The notes: generated from the sequence alone by a model not told the origin. DNA of 64,000 nucleotides from Paracidovorax sp031843945 (GCF_031843945.1 NZ_JAVTJJ010000005.1:124001-188000), one strand, 5' to 3'; positions 34,112 through 43,059 are shown, numbered from the stretch's first letter. A program made the numbers and translations.

Positions 34112-35554
34112 TCAACCCGCTACACCGGGCAGATGGAGCGTCGCACACAGCCCGCCGTCGGGTCGGTTGGTCAGCACCAGCGTGCCGCCTTGCGCCTGCA
34201 CGCATTCGCGGGCAATCGACAGGCCCAGGCCGACGCCGGGCCGATCCGGGCTGCGGGCGCTGTCGAGTTGGTGAAAAGGCTCAAAGACCTGTTCAAGCTG
34301 CGCCGCAGCAATGCCCGGGCCGCTGTCGATCACGCGGATCTGCAGCGTTTGCAGGCTCTCTTCAGCCTCGATCACCACCGCCGTGCCCGCGTGGTGCAGC
34401 GCGTTGTCGGTCAGGTTGACCAGCGCGCGCCGCAGGGCCAGGGGCTGGCACGCCCACGTCAGCGGGCCGGGGCTGGCGTGCACCGACACGGGCTGGCCCC
34501 GGCGCTGGTAGCGCGCGGCCAGCTCGTGCAGCAGCGCCGCGATGTCGATGCGCTCGGCCGTCTCGGCCTGGGCGTCGGCGCGGGCGAAGTCCAGGGTGGA
34601 GGAGACCAGCGCCTCCAGCTCGACCACGCTGGCCAGCAGGCCGTGCCGCAGGTCGGGCTCGCCCACCAGTTCGGATTGCAGCCGCAGCTCGGTCACGGGC
34701 GTGCGCAGGTCGTGGCTGATGGCGGCCAGCATGCGGGTGCGCGCATCGCGGTGCCGGGCGATGCGGCGCTGCATGGCGTTGAACTGGTGCGTGAGCTCGC
34801 GCGCCTCGCGCGGGCCGTGCATGGGCAGCGCGGGCTGCTCGCGGCCATATTCCACGCGGGCCGTGGCCTGGATCAGTTCGCGCAGCGGCCGCACCAGCCG
34901 CCAGGCCAGCCACAGCGCGGCCGCCAGCACCGGCAGGATGCTGGCGGGCAGGGTGTAGAGCAGCGTGGAAGACCAGTCGTAGCGGCCTTGCAGGCGCAGG
35001 TCGGCGTTGATCCAGCGCGGGGCGCCGAGGCGGTCGCTGCTGCTGTCATGGCTGCCGCCGGGCAACGCCAGGCTGGCGCGCAGGTGCAGCGGCTCCCAGG
35101 CCGCCAGGCTCAGCAGCCCTGCGCGGGCATTTTCACCCGAGGCGCGTTCCAGCTGCATCCATACGCCGGCCGCAGCCGGCAGCCCCAGGCGCTCGCGCAA
35201 CTCGGCGGCCAGGCGCAGTTCTTCGGGCTGCATGGCAAAGGGCGCAAGGGTGGGTGCAGCGCTCAGCCACAGGCGCGCGGAGGGCGATGCTTGCAGCGCC
35301 AGCAACTCGGTGCGGCGGGCGTCGTCCGGCCCAGGTCTGCCTGCCAGTGCATGCGCCGTGGCCAGGGTGGCCAGCGCCTGTTCGCGCGAGATGGGGTGGA
35401 TCAGCGCGCCGGTACGCTGCAGCAGCGCCATGGCGATGAAGTGCGACGCCAGCAGCGCGCCCACCAGCAGCAGGCCGAACTGCCAAGCCAGCCCCATCGC
35501 GCGCGGTGCCGGTCGGGCGTTGTGCGTGCCGCAGCCGGCCGGCAGATCAGCCAC
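34112..35554 (-). CDS. Sensor histidine kinase
   Basis: The 480-residue inner-membrane kinase probably starts at a GTG that overlaps the regulator stop and has GGAG 5-9 bp upstream; an ATG 19 codons later lacks such a site. Two membrane helices (GLAWQFGLLLVGALL and ASILPVLAAALWLAW) flank a ~150-residue periplasmic sensor. A HAMP domain, the H-box AAISHDLRTP, an N-box NLTDNALHHAG and G-boxes DSGPGI and GVGLGLSIA follow. With the OmpR-type regulator it is divergent from a TonB receptor, as in PfeRS-PfeA, so it may sense a siderophore. Confidence 0.9.
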   Translation of the reverse strand: MADLPAGCGTHNARPAPRAMGLAWQFGLLLVGALLASHFIAMALLQRTGALIHPISREQALATLATAHALAGRPGPDDARRTELLALQASPSARLWLSAAPTLAPFAMQPEELRLAAELRERLGLPAAAGVWMQLERASGENARAGLLSLAAWEPLHLRASLALPGGSHDSSSDRLGAPRWINADLRLQGRYDWSSTLLYTLPASILPVLAAALWLAWRLVRPLRELIQATARVEYGREQPALPMHGPREARELTHQFNAMQRRIARHRDARTRMLAAISHDLRTPVTELRLQSELVGEPDLRHGLLASVVELEALVSSTLDFARADAQAETAERIDIAALLHELAARYQRRGQPVSVHASPGPLTWACQPLALRRALVNLTDNALHHAGTAVVIEAEESLQTLQIRVIDSGPGIAAAQLEQVFEPFHQLDSARSPDRPGVGLGLSIARECVQAQGGTLVLTNRPDGGLCATLHLPGVAG

Positions 35555-36365
35555 CCAGCGGCTCCGCCCGTTCTGCCCGCACCACCAGCGAATAGCCACC
35601 GCCACGCACCGTGCGCAGCAGGGTGTCTTCGGCGGTGCCGCCTTGCAGGCGCGTGCGCAGGCGGCTGATCTGCCGGTCGATGGTGCGGTCGAAGGCGGCC
35701 TCGCCCTGGCGGCCCTGGGTGCGCGTCAAGTCGAGCAATTGCTCGCGGCTGAGCACGGCGCCCGCGTGGTGCAGCAGCACTTCGAGCAGGCGCGCCTCGG
35801 CATCGCTCAACAGCCGCGCCGGGCCGGCGGGCGGCCGCAGGCTGCCGCGCGCCGCGTCGAAGTGCCAGCCGGCGAAAGCGAAGCAGCGGCTGTCTGGCGC
35901 GCGGCCTGGCCGGAGCTGGGGTGCCAGGGCGGCAGCTGCCGTTGCAGTGGCGCCGCGCCGCCGCAGCACGGCGCGAATGCGCGCCAGCAGCTCGCGCGGA
36001 TCGAAGGGCTTGATCACGTAGTCGTCCGCGCCATGCTCCAGCCCGCGCACGCGGTCGTCCACTGCGGCGCGTGCGGTCAGCAGCAGCACGGGCACGCCGT
36101 GTTCGGCCTGCACGCGCGCACACAGCTGGCTGCCGTCGCCGTCGGGCAGCATCACGTCCAGCACCACGGCGTCGAAGCGGCGCAGCTCCAGCAGGCTGAG
36201 CAGGGTGCGCGCGTCGGCGGCGGTGTCCACCTCCATCCCTTCGCGGCGCAAAAAGGCCGCCAGCGGCTCGCGGATGCGCGGGTGGTCGTCCACCACCAGC
36301 ACCCGCAGGCGCACGGGTGCCGCACCGGGATCGGCGGCGGTCGGCAGGGTGTCCGGGGCTGTCAC
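35547..36365 (-). CDS. OmpR-family response regulator
   Basis: The 272-residue protein has a receiver domain with acidic DD at 26-27, phosphoacceptor D70 (AVVLDVMLPDGDG) and Lys in VIKPFDP. A winged-helix DNA-binding domain at about 165-265 includes LTRTQGRQGEAAFDRTIDRQ. The linker is longer than usual (Ala-rich, about 140-160). Its 3' end overlaps the kinase start by 8 bp. It is divergent from the TonB receptor gene across 71 bp containing a Fur site and is the obvious candidate to activate that receptor. Confidence 0.9.
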   Translation of the reverse strand: MTAPDTLPTAADPGAAPVRLRVLVVDDHPRIREPLAAFLRREGMEVDTAADARTLLSLLELRRFDAVVLDVMLPDGDGSQLCARVQAEHGVPVLLLTARAAVDDRVRGLEHGADDYVIKPFDPRELLARIRAVLRRRGATATAAAALAPQLRPGRAPDSRCFAFAGWHFDAARGSLRPPAGPARLLSDAEARLLEVLLHHAGAVLSREQLLDLTRTQGRQGEAAFDRTIDRQISRLRTRLQGGTAEDTLLRTVRGGGYSLVVRAERAEPLGG

Positions 36366-36390
36366 AAGCTGTCCAAAAACGTCAGTTGCT

Positions 36391-36409
36391 GATGATTACG
36401 ATTCTCATT
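36391..36409 (+). promoter_or_regulatory. Fur box
   Basis: GATGATTACGATTCTCATT matches the Fur hexamer pattern (GATAAT repeats, 13 or more of 19 positions). It lies 28 bp upstream of the TonB receptor start and between the divergent regulator and receptor, so iron should repress the receptor and perhaps the two-component system. Confidence 0.7.
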
Positions 36410-36436
36410 TTCCAACAATAAAGAGGGAGGGTTGTC

Positions 36437-38410
36437 ATGCGCAAGGCTTCAACCGGGCAGCAGGTGGTGTGGGCGGTTTTGATGGCGTTGTCGGGCACGG
36501 CCCAGGCGCAGGCCGCCGCAGGGGCGCCCAACGAGGGCGACATGGCCACGCTGGGCGGTGTGGTGGTCACGGCCACGGGCTTCGAGCAGCAGGTCGAACA
36601 GGCGCCGGCGTCCATCAGCGTGATTCAGGGCGAGGAGCTGCGCAAGCGGTCGTTCCGCGACCTGACCGATGCCTTGCGCGACGTGGAAGGCGTGGTGGTC
36701 AACGGCAACAGCAACGAGACGGACATCTCCATTCGCGGCATGCCGGCTGACTACACCCTCATTCTGGTGGACGGCAAGCGCCAGGGCCTGCGCGATGCGC
36801 GCGTGAACGGCAACCGCGGCTACGAGCAGAGCTTCATCCCGCCGGCCGAGGCCATCGAGCGCATCGAGGTCGTGCGCGGGCCGATGTCGTCGCTCTACGG
36901 CTCGGACGCGATCGGCGGCGTCATCAACGTCATCACTCGCAAGGTGCGCAAGGCGTGGGGCGGCTCGGTCGGGCTGGACTACACGGCGCAGCAGCACGGC
37001 AAATTCGGCAATGCCGCCCAGAGCCAGTTCTACCTGGCCGGCCCGGTGAAGACCGACGTGCTGGGCCTGCAGCTCTGGGGCCGCCAGCTCAACCGCCAGG
37101 CCGACGACGACGTGCAGACCACCGAGGGCTTCACCCGTGCGCGGCACCGCGACCTGACGGCGCGGCTGGCCATCACGCCCTCGGCCGCGCAGGACATCCT
37201 GATCCAGGGCGGCATCACGCGGCTGGACAACGGCGACGGCCCCAGCGCCAACTGGGCCACGCGCGAGCAGGAAAACGACCGCGACCACGCCTCCATCACC
37301 CACAAGGGCCGCTGGGGCTGGGCGTCGTCCGAGGTGTCGCTGGCGTGGGAACGCGGCTCGCGCTGGGGCCTGAGCGACGGCACGTCGGCCACGCAGGATG
37401 CGTTTTCGCAGCGCAAGCCCGAGGTCAGCAACCGCGTGTTCGACGCCAAGCTGGTGGCGCCCGTGGGCGCGCACATCGTGACCGGCGGCGTGCAGTGGAA
37501 CAAGACAGAGCTGGAAGACTGGAACGAAGGCCTGGGCGACCGCGTGCGCAGCCGCTTCGGCGTGGCGCAGAAAGCGGTCTTCGTGGAAGACGAATGGTCG
37601 CTGACCGACGCATTGCGCCTGACCGGCGGCCTGCGGCTGGACCACCACGACCAGTACGGCACGCACGCCAGCCCGCGCCTGTATGCGAACTGGCAGGCGA
37701 CGCAGCAGTGGACGCTCAAGGGCGGTGTCTCGCGCGGCTTCAAGACGCCCGAGATCCGTGCCGTGATTCCGGGCTACGCCTATCTGCGCCGCAACCGCTT
37801 CGTGATGCTGGGCAACCCCGACCTGAAGCCGGAAACGAGCACCAACTATGAAGTCGGCGCGCTGTGGTCCAACCGCGGCAACCTGTCGGCCGGCGCCACG
37901 GTGTTCTACAACGACTTCAAGAACAAGCTCTCCACGGTGACCACTACCAACCGCTGGAACGGCTTCATCGTGATGGACCGCGTGAACCTGGACAGCGCGC
38001 GCATCGCCGGGCTGGAGTTGCATGGCACCTGGCAGGCCACGCGGGCGCTGGCCTTCAAGGCCAACTACACCTACCTCGATTCAGAGCAGAAAAGCGGCGC
38101 TAACCGGGGCGCTCCGCTGAACCTGACGCCCCAGCACACGGCCAACCTGCGCGCCGACTGGAAGGCGTCGCCCCGCCTCAGCTTCTGGAGCGCCGCCAAC
38201 TACTACGGCAAGGAATACGGCACCACGGTAAACACCGGCGCCGTGCCGGCCTACACCATGGTCGACCTGGGTGCGAGCTACCAGTGGAGCCGGGCGATGA
38301 CGTTCAATGCTGCGCTCTACAACCTGGGCGACAAGCAACTGGACGCCGCCACCTACGACAAGACCAGCTACGGCCGCCGCCTGTGGCTGGGCGTGCACGC
38401 CACGTTCTGA
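36437..38410 (+). CDS. TonB-dependent outer-membrane receptor (ferric siderophore type, CirA/FepA-like)
   Basis: The 657-residue receptor has a signal peptide ending in GTAQAQA and a TonB-box-like GGVVVTATG. The plug domain (about 55-165) has SIRGMPADYTLILVDGKR and RIEVVRGPMSSLYGSDAIGG. The 22-strand barrel ends in SYGRRLWLGVHATF with a terminal Phe. Size and plug sequence fit catecholate/colicin I receptors. The ligand is not readable from sequence. A Fur box lies upstream, a divergent two-component system beside it, and a strong terminator downstream. Confidence 0.93.
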   Translation: MRKASTGQQVVWAVLMALSGTAQAQAAAGAPNEGDMATLGGVVVTATGFEQQVEQAPASISVIQGEELRKRSFRDLTDALRDVEGVVVNGNSNETDISIRGMPADYTLILVDGKRQGLRDARVNGNRGYEQSFIPPAEAIERIEVVRGPMSSLYGSDAIGGVINVITRKVRKAWGGSVGLDYTAQQHGKFGNAAQSQFYLAGPVKTDVLGLQLWGRQLNRQADDDVQTTEGFTRARHRDLTARLAITPSAAQDILIQGGITRLDNGDGPSANWATREQENDRDHASITHKGRWGWASSEVSLAWERGSRWGLSDGTSATQDAFSQRKPEVSNRVFDAKLVAPVGAHIVTGGVQWNKTELEDWNEGLGDRVRSRFGVAQKAVFVEDEWSLTDALRLTGGLRLDHHDQYGTHASPRLYANWQATQQWTLKGGVSRGFKTPEIRAVIPGYAYLRRNRFVMLGNPDLKPETSTNYEVGALWSNRGNLSAGATVFYNDFKNKLSTVTTTNRWNGFIVMDRVNLDSARIAGLELHGTWQATRALAFKANYTYLDSEQKSGANRGAPLNLTPQHTANLRADWKASPRLSFWSAANYYGKEYGTTVNTGAVPAYTMVDLGASYQWSRAMTFNAALYNLGDKQLDAATYDKTSYGRRLWLGVHATF

Positions 38411-38424
38411 CGCCGGCGGTCCAT

Positions 38425-38466
38425 GAAAAAAGCCCGGGGCCTGCAAAGGCTCCGGGCTTCTTTTTT
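38425..38466 (+). terminator. Rho-independent terminator of the TonB receptor gene
   Basis: The hairpin AAGCCCGGGGCC / GGCTCCGGGCTT with a CTGCAAA-type loop is followed by seven T residues, 15 bp after the receptor stop codon. A-rich bases on the left make it possibly bidirectional, also serving nothing obvious on the minus strand. Confidence 0.9.
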
Positions 38467-38515
38467 GATAGCGCCTCACGCTTGCTGCATAAGCGCTAGA
38501 GGCCTATTTGCCTCA
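38467..38515 (+). repeat. Dispersed repeat family 1, copy 4
   Basis: A divergent copy: GATAGCGCCTCACGCTTGCT, then GCATAAGCGCTAGAGGCCT. It fills the gap between the receptor terminator and the 3' end of gap. Confidence 0.7.
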
Positions 38516-38526
38516 AATTAATGACT

Positions 38527-39528
38527 TTACTTGCCAGCGATCACGCGGACCATTTCCAGGCACTTGTTCGAATAGCCCCACTCGTTGTCGTACCAGGCGA
38601 CGAGCTTGACGAAGGTCTTGTCCAGGGCGATGCCGGCGTCGGCGTCGAAGATCGAGGTGCGGGTGTCGCCGCGGAAGTCGGTGGCCACCACCTTGTCTTC
38701 CGTGTAGCCCAGCACGCCCTTCAGCGCGCCTTCGGACTGGGCCTTCATCTCGGCCTTGATTTCGTCGTAGCTGGCTTCCTTTTCCAGCTCCACCGTCAGG
38801 TCGACCACCGACACGTCGGAGGTCGGCACGCGGAACGACATGCCCGTCAGCTTCTTGTTCAGCTCAGGAATGACCACGCCCACGGCCTTGGCAGCGCCCG
38901 TGCTGGATGGAATGATGTTTTCCAGAATGCCGCGGCCGCCGCGCCAGTCCTTGTTGCTCGGGCCATCCACCGTCTTTTGCGTGGCGGTGGCCGCGTGCAC
39001 GGTGGTCATCAGGCCGCGCTTGATGCCCCACTTGTCGTTGAGCACCTTGGCCAGCGGAGCCAGGCAGTTGGTGGTGCACGACGCGTTCGACACGATGGCC
39101 TGGCCGGCGTAGGTGGCGTGGTTCACGCCGAAGACAAACATCGGCGTGTCGTCTTTGGACGGGGCCGACAGCAGCACCTTCTTGGCGCCCGCGTCGATGT
39201 GCTTTTGCGCGGTGACCTTGTCGAGGAACAGGCCAGTGGATTCGATCACCACGTCGGCGCCGACTTCGTTCCACTTCAGGTTGGCCGGGTCGCGCTCCTG
39301 CGTCAGGCGAATCTTCTTGCCGTTGACGACCAGCGTGTTGCCTTCGACGGAGACTTCACCGTCGAAGCGGCCGTGCACGCTGTCGTACTGCAGCATGTAC
39401 GCCAGGTAGTCCGGCTCCAGCAGGTCGTTGATGGCGACCACTTCGATGTCGGAAAAATTCTGCACGGCCGAGCGCAGCACGTTGCGGCCGATGCGGCCGA
39501 AGCCGTTGATGCCAATCTTGATCGTCAT
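38527..39528 (-). CDS. gap: Glyceraldehyde-3-phosphate dehydrogenase, type I
   Basis: The 333-residue enzyme interconverts glyceraldehyde-3-phosphate and 1,3-bisphosphoglycerate. The NAD-binding GINGFGRIGRNVLR is at the N-terminus, catalytic C151 is in SNASCTTNCLAPLA, the base His is in TTVHAATATQKTVDGPS, and WYDNEWGYSNK is at the C-terminus. The start at MTIKIGING has a GGAGAGA site. It lies 87 bp downstream of the transketolase gene on the same strand, a known Burkholderiales pairing. The usual next genes (pgk, pyk, fba) are not adjacent here. Confidence 0.97.
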   Translation of the reverse strand: MTIKIGINGFGRIGRNVLRSAVQNFSDIEVVAINDLLEPDYLAYMLQYDSVHGRFDGEVSVEGNTLVVNGKKIRLTQERDPANLKWNEVGADVVIESTGLFLDKVTAQKHIDAGAKKVLLSAPSKDDTPMFVFGVNHATYAGQAIVSNASCTTNCLAPLAKVLNDKWGIKRGLMTTVHAATATQKTVDGPSNKDWRGGRGILENIIPSSTGAAKAVGVVIPELNKKLTGMSFRVPTSDVSVVDLTVELEKEASYDEIKAEMKAQSEGALKGVLGYTEDKVVATDFRGDTRTSIFDADAGIALDKTFVKLVAWYDNEWGYSNKCLEMVRVIAGK

Positions 39529-39615
39529 GGTTTGTCTCTCCAAAGTTGCAAAGTTGAAAAACTGGGAACCTGCCACGACGCGCCCGCTGACGGCGGGCGC
39601 AGCGGGCGGCAAGGA

Positions 39616-41709
39616 TCAGGGGGCCTTCGTCTTGGCCGCGGGTTGCTTCTTCAGCCGGGCAGCGCCGATGGCCACCAGCACCGTGTCGGCCACGTTCTCG
39701 GGCGTGAAGCCGAAGTGCTTGAACAGCACGGGCGCCGGTGCCGATTCGCCGAAGGTGTCGATGCCAACCACGGCCGACACGCCGTACTTCCACCAGCCGT
39801 CGGTCGTGCCCATTTCCACAGCGATGCGCGGCACGCCGGCCGGCAGCACGCTGGCCTTGTACTTGGCGTCTTCACGGTCGAAGGTGGTGGTGCTGGGCAT
39901 GGAGACCACGCGCACGGCGATCTTCTTGTCCGCCAGCAGCTTCTGCGCGGCCAGGGCCAGCTGCACTTCGGAGCCGGTGGCGATGATGACGGCTTGCGCT
40001 TTCTTCTTGATGCCCACGGCGGCGGGCTCGCTCAGCACGTAGGCGCCGCGCGAGATGTCGCCCAGGTCGCTCTTGGCCGCATAGGCCAGGTTCTGGCGCG
40101 ACAGGGCCAGCACGGTGGGCTTGTCGCGGTTCGAGAGGGCCACGCTCCAGGCCACGGCGGTTTCGGCCGTGTCGCCCGGGCGCCAGACGTCCAGGTTCGG
40201 AATCAGGCGCAGGCTGGCAACGTGCTCGATCGACTGGTGCGTGGGGCCGTCTTCGCCCAGGCCGATGGAGTCGTGCGTGAACACGTGCACCACGCGCAGC
40301 TTCATCAGCGCGGCCATGCGGATGGCGTTGCGGCTGTAGTCGCTGAAGGTGAGGAAGGTGCCGCCGTAAGGGATGTAGCCGCCATGCAGCGCGATGCCGT
40401 TCATGATGGCCGCCATGCCGAATTCGCGCACGCCGTAATTGATGTGGCGCCCGCCGACCTTCACCGTCTCGGTGCCCACAGCCAACTCGGCCTGCACGAC
40501 GTTACCGGCTTCGTCGAAGCGCAGCGCAGGCGTGCTTTTGGTGTTGGTGAGGTTCGAGCCGGTCAGGTCGGCCGAGCCGCCCAGCAGCTCGGGCAGTTGC
40601 GCGGTGAACGACTCCAGCGCCAGTTGCGATGCCTTGCGGCTGGCCACGGTTTCGGCCTTGGTGTGGGCGCCCACCACGGTGTCGACGGCGGTCTGCGCGA
40701 AGTGCTTGGGCAAATCGCCCGCCATGCGGCGCGTGAATTCGGCGGCCAGCTCGGGATAGGCGGCGGAGTAAGCGGCGAAGCGCTCGTTCCATTCGGCTTC
40801 GGCGGCAGTTCCAGCAGCCTTGGCGTCCCAGTCGGCATAGACCTCGGCAGGCACTTCGAACGGAGCGCTGCTCCAGCCGATGGCGTTGCGCGTCAGCGTG
40901 ATCTCATCGGCGCCCAGCGGTTCGCCGTGGGCCTTGGAGGTGCCGGCGCGGTTGGGCGAGCCCTTGCCGATAGCGGTCTTGCATACGATCAGCGTGGGCT
41001 TGTCGGCGCTGGTCTTGGCGCTGGCGATGGCGGCAGCCACAGCGTCGGCATCATGGCCGTCCACTGGGCCGATCACGTTCCAGCCGCTGGCGCGCAGGCG
41101 GGCAGGCGTGTCGTCGATGAACCAGGGGGCGACCTGGCCGTCGATGGAGATGCCGTTGTCGTCGTACAGCGCGATCAGCTTGTTCAGCTTCCAGGCGCCG
41201 GCCAGCGAAATCGCTTCCTGGCTGATGCCTTCCATCAGGCAGCCGTCGCCCAAAAAGACGAAGGTGTGGTGGTCAACGATGGCGTGATCACCGCGGTTGA
41301 ATTCGGTCGCCAGCAGCTTTTCAGCCAGCGCAAAGCCCACGGCATTGGTGATGCCCTGGCCCAGCGGGCCGGTGGTCGTTTCGACGCCGGGCGTGATGCC
41401 GTATTCGGGGTGGCCGGCCGTCTTGCTGTGCAACTGGCGGAAGTTCTTCAGCTCCTCGATGGGCAGCGGGTAGCCCGTCAGGTGCAGCAGCGCGTACAGC
41501 AACATCGAGCCGTGGCCGTTGGACAGCACGAAGCGGTCGCGGTCTGCCCACAGCGGGTTGGCGGGGTTGTGCTTCAGGTGCCGGCCCCACAGCGCGACGG
41601 CCATGTCGGCCATGCCCATGGGGGCGCCGGGGTGGCCGGAATTGGCCTGTTGAACTGCATCCATTGCGAGTGCGCGGATCGCATTCGCCATCTGTTGAGA
41701 ATTGGCCAT
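39616..41709 (-). CDS. tkt: Transketolase
   Basis: The 697-residue thiamine-diphosphate enzyme belongs to the pentose phosphate pathway or Calvin cycle. Motifs include NSGHPGAPMGMADMA, SNGHGSMLLYALLHL, the ThDP motif GDGCLMEGISQEA...LYDDN, GHD, and the C-terminal-half REFGMAAIMNGI and THDSIGLGEDGPTHQ. Its length matches family members, with a Lys/Ala-rich C-terminal tail (RLKKQPAAKTKAP). The start at MANSQQMANAIR follows the conserved N-terminus. It is divergent from the SpeD-like gene across 127 bp and upstream of gap. Confidence 0.97.
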   Translation of the reverse strand: MANSQQMANAIRALAMDAVQQANSGHPGAPMGMADMAVALWGRHLKHNPANPLWADRDRFVLSNGHGSMLLYALLHLTGYPLPIEELKNFRQLHSKTAGHPEYGITPGVETTTGPLGQGITNAVGFALAEKLLATEFNRGDHAIVDHHTFVFLGDGCLMEGISQEAISLAGAWKLNKLIALYDDNGISIDGQVAPWFIDDTPARLRASGWNVIGPVDGHDADAVAAAIASAKTSADKPTLIVCKTAIGKGSPNRAGTSKAHGEPLGADEITLTRNAIGWSSAPFEVPAEVYADWDAKAAGTAAEAEWNERFAAYSAAYPELAAEFTRRMAGDLPKHFAQTAVDTVVGAHTKAETVASRKASQLALESFTAQLPELLGGSADLTGSNLTNTKSTPALRFDEAGNVVQAELAVGTETVKVGGRHINYGVREFGMAAIMNGIALHGGYIPYGGTFLTFSDYSRNAIRMAALMKLRVVHVFTHDSIGLGEDGPTHQSIEHVASLRLIPNLDVWRPGDTAETAVAWSVALSNRDKPTVLALSRQNLAYAAKSDLGDISRGAYVLSEPAAVGIKKKAQAVIIATGSEVQLALAAQKLLADKKIAVRVVSMPSTTTFDREDAKYKASVLPAGVPRIAVEMGTTDGWWKYGVSAVVGIDTFGESAPAPVLFKHFGFTPENVADTVLVAIGAARLKKQPAAKTKAP

Positions 41710-41836
41710 CGAGGGGCGGCTCCGGAAGGGGCGGTGGAAGGGGGAACCCGGCATTTTAACGGCCTGCTCCGTGGGCGCCCCGCAGCCCCTGGCGCGGGGT
41801 GCGGCATGCAGGTGCGATGCACTACAGTCCAGCCCC

Positions 41837-42232
41837 ATGCAAGGCCTGCACCTCACCGCCGATCTTCAGGGCTGCCGCTGCGCGCCGCACTGGCTGCTGG
41901 ACGCCGCAGCGCTGGCCAGCGCTTGCGCCGATGCCGTTGCCGCAGCCGGCCTGCAGGCCGTGGGGCAGCTGTTTCATACCTTTCCCGCCACCGAACACGG
42001 CCCGGGCGGCGTCACGGCCACCGTGCTGCTGGCCGAATCGCATCTGTGCGTGCACACCTGGCCCGAGCAGGGCGCCGTCACGCTGGATGTGTACGTGTGC
42101 AATTTCGGCGGCGACCATTCGCCCAAAGCCGAGGCGCTGATGGCCGCGCTGCTGGCGCTCTTCGATCCCGAACAGGTGCTGCGCCATGCCCTGCAGCGCG
42201 GCGCATTGGCATCGCACCCCGCCGCTTCATGA
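41837..42232 (+). CDS. speD: S-adenosylmethionine decarboxylase-like protein (SpeD family)
   Basis: The 131-residue proenzyme has the self-cleavage site LLAESH at E67-S68, giving a pyruvoyl group on S68. HTWPEQGAVTLDVYVC provides the catalytic His and Cys (C88). The usual TCG context of the Cys is VYVCNFG here. Classic SpeD makes decarboxylated SAM for spermidine. Some short SpeD homologues decarboxylate arginine or ornithine instead. No spermidine synthase gene is nearby, so the substrate is open. Its stop overlaps the start of the next gene (ATGA). Confidence 0.85.
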   Translation: MQGLHLTADLQGCRCAPHWLLDAAALASACADAVAAAGLQAVGQLFHTFPATEHGPGGVTATVLLAESHLCVHTWPEQGAVTLDVYVCNFGGDHSPKAEALMAALLALFDPEQVLRHALQRGALASHPAAS

Positions 42233-42984
42233 ACCACACCGCCCAACCCCCCGCCATGCTGCTGGCCGCCGGCCGGGGCGAGCGCATGCGGCCGCTGACC
42301 GACACCACCCCGAAGCCGCTCTTGCCCGTGCAAGGCAGGCCGCTGCTGGAATGGCACCTGCGCGCGCTGCATGAGGCCGGGGTTTCACGCGCGGTGGTCA
42401 ACACCGCCTGGCTGGGCGATCAGGTCAGCGAGCGGTTTTCAAGCGTTTTTGGCCTCCAGCGCTTACCAGATAAGCGCGAGCAGCTATCAATTTCATACTC
42501 GCATGAGGGCCGGGACTTCGGCGATGCGCTGGAAACCGCCGGCGGCATCGCCCGTGCGCTGCCGCTGCTGGGGCCAGTCTTCTGGCTGGCGGCGGGCGAC
42601 GTGTTCGCGCCCGATTTCGTCTTTGCCGCCGAGGCCGCACAGCGCTTTGCCGCCAGCGACGCGCTGGCGCACCTGTGGCTGGTGCCCAACCCGGCGCACA
42701 ACCTGCGCGGCGACTTCGGCCTGTCACAGGATGGCCTGGCGCTGAACCTGCCGGCCGACCACCCCGGGCCGCGCTACACCTACAGCACCATCGCGCTGCT
42801 GCGCGCCGACTTGTTCACCGCGCCCTGGTGCAGCATCGCGCCCGGCAACCCGCAGGGCGAGCGCGCTGCGCTGGCGCCGCTGCTGCGCCGGGCGATGGAG
42901 GCCGGCCGCGTCACCGCCGCGCTCTACACCGGCCGCTGGACGGACGTGGGCACGCCCGAACGGCTGGCCGAGCTCAACGGCTGA
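42229..42984 (+). CDS. Nucleotidyltransferase, MurU-like (N-acetylmuramate-1-phosphate uridylyltransferase)
   Basis: The 251-residue sugar nucleotidyltransferase has the signature AMLLAAGRGERMRPLTDTTP with KPLLPV, then ALETAGGIARALPLLG and the metal Asp in AAGDVFAPDF. This fits MurU of the cell-wall recycling pathway, although the MurU partner AmgK is absent here. Residues about 71-88, where relatives have a short FGDG..FG strand-turn, are encoded by a family 1 repeat, changing length and sequence there without breaking the frame. Activity may therefore be altered. It is coupled to the SpeD-like gene by a 4-bp overlap. Confidence 0.85.
   Translation: MNHTAQPPAMLLAAGRGERMRPLTDTTPKPLLPVQGRPLLEWHLRALHEAGVSRAVVNTAWLGDQVSERFSSVFGLQRLPDKREQLSISYSHEGRDFGDALETAGGIARALPLLGPVFWLAAGDVFAPDFVFAAEAAQRFAASDALAHLWLVPNPAHNLRGDFGLSQDGLALNLPADHPGPRYTYSTIALLRADLFTAPWCSIAPGNPQGERAALAPLLRRAMEAGRVTAALYTGRWTDVGTPERLAELNG
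42440..42492 (-). repeat. Dispersed repeat family 1, copy 5, inside a coding region
   Basis: The plus strand reads GGCCTCCAGCGCTTACCAGA, then TAAGCGCGAGCAGCTATCA, the reverse complement of the family core with flanking AGCT and GAGGCC. It is read in frame as part of the MurU-like protein (residues about 71-88). All other copies in the window are intergenic or overlap only a stop codon. Confidence 0.8.
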
Positions 42985-43013
42985 GCGGCCCTGGCGCACG
43001 CTCCCGGTGAGCG

Positions 43014-43042
43014 GAGAAGGGTCCGTTCGGGCTGAGCTTGTC
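43014..43042 (+). repeat. Short dispersed-type repeat (GGGCTGAGCTTGTCGAAGC)
   Basis: GTTCGGGCTGAGCTTGTCGA plus AGCC matches a short repeat known to be scattered in many proteobacterial intergenic regions. It is seen only once here, so the call rests on recognition. It lies between the convergent MurU-like and membrane-protein genes. Confidence 0.4.
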
Positions 43043-43059
43043 GAAGCCTGGTCACGTTC

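Noticed and set aside
38521..41700. Long plus-strand open frame across gap and tkt
   Set aside because: Antisense shadow of two confidently identified enzymes; only its 3' part (from 42229) is real, as the MurU-like gene.
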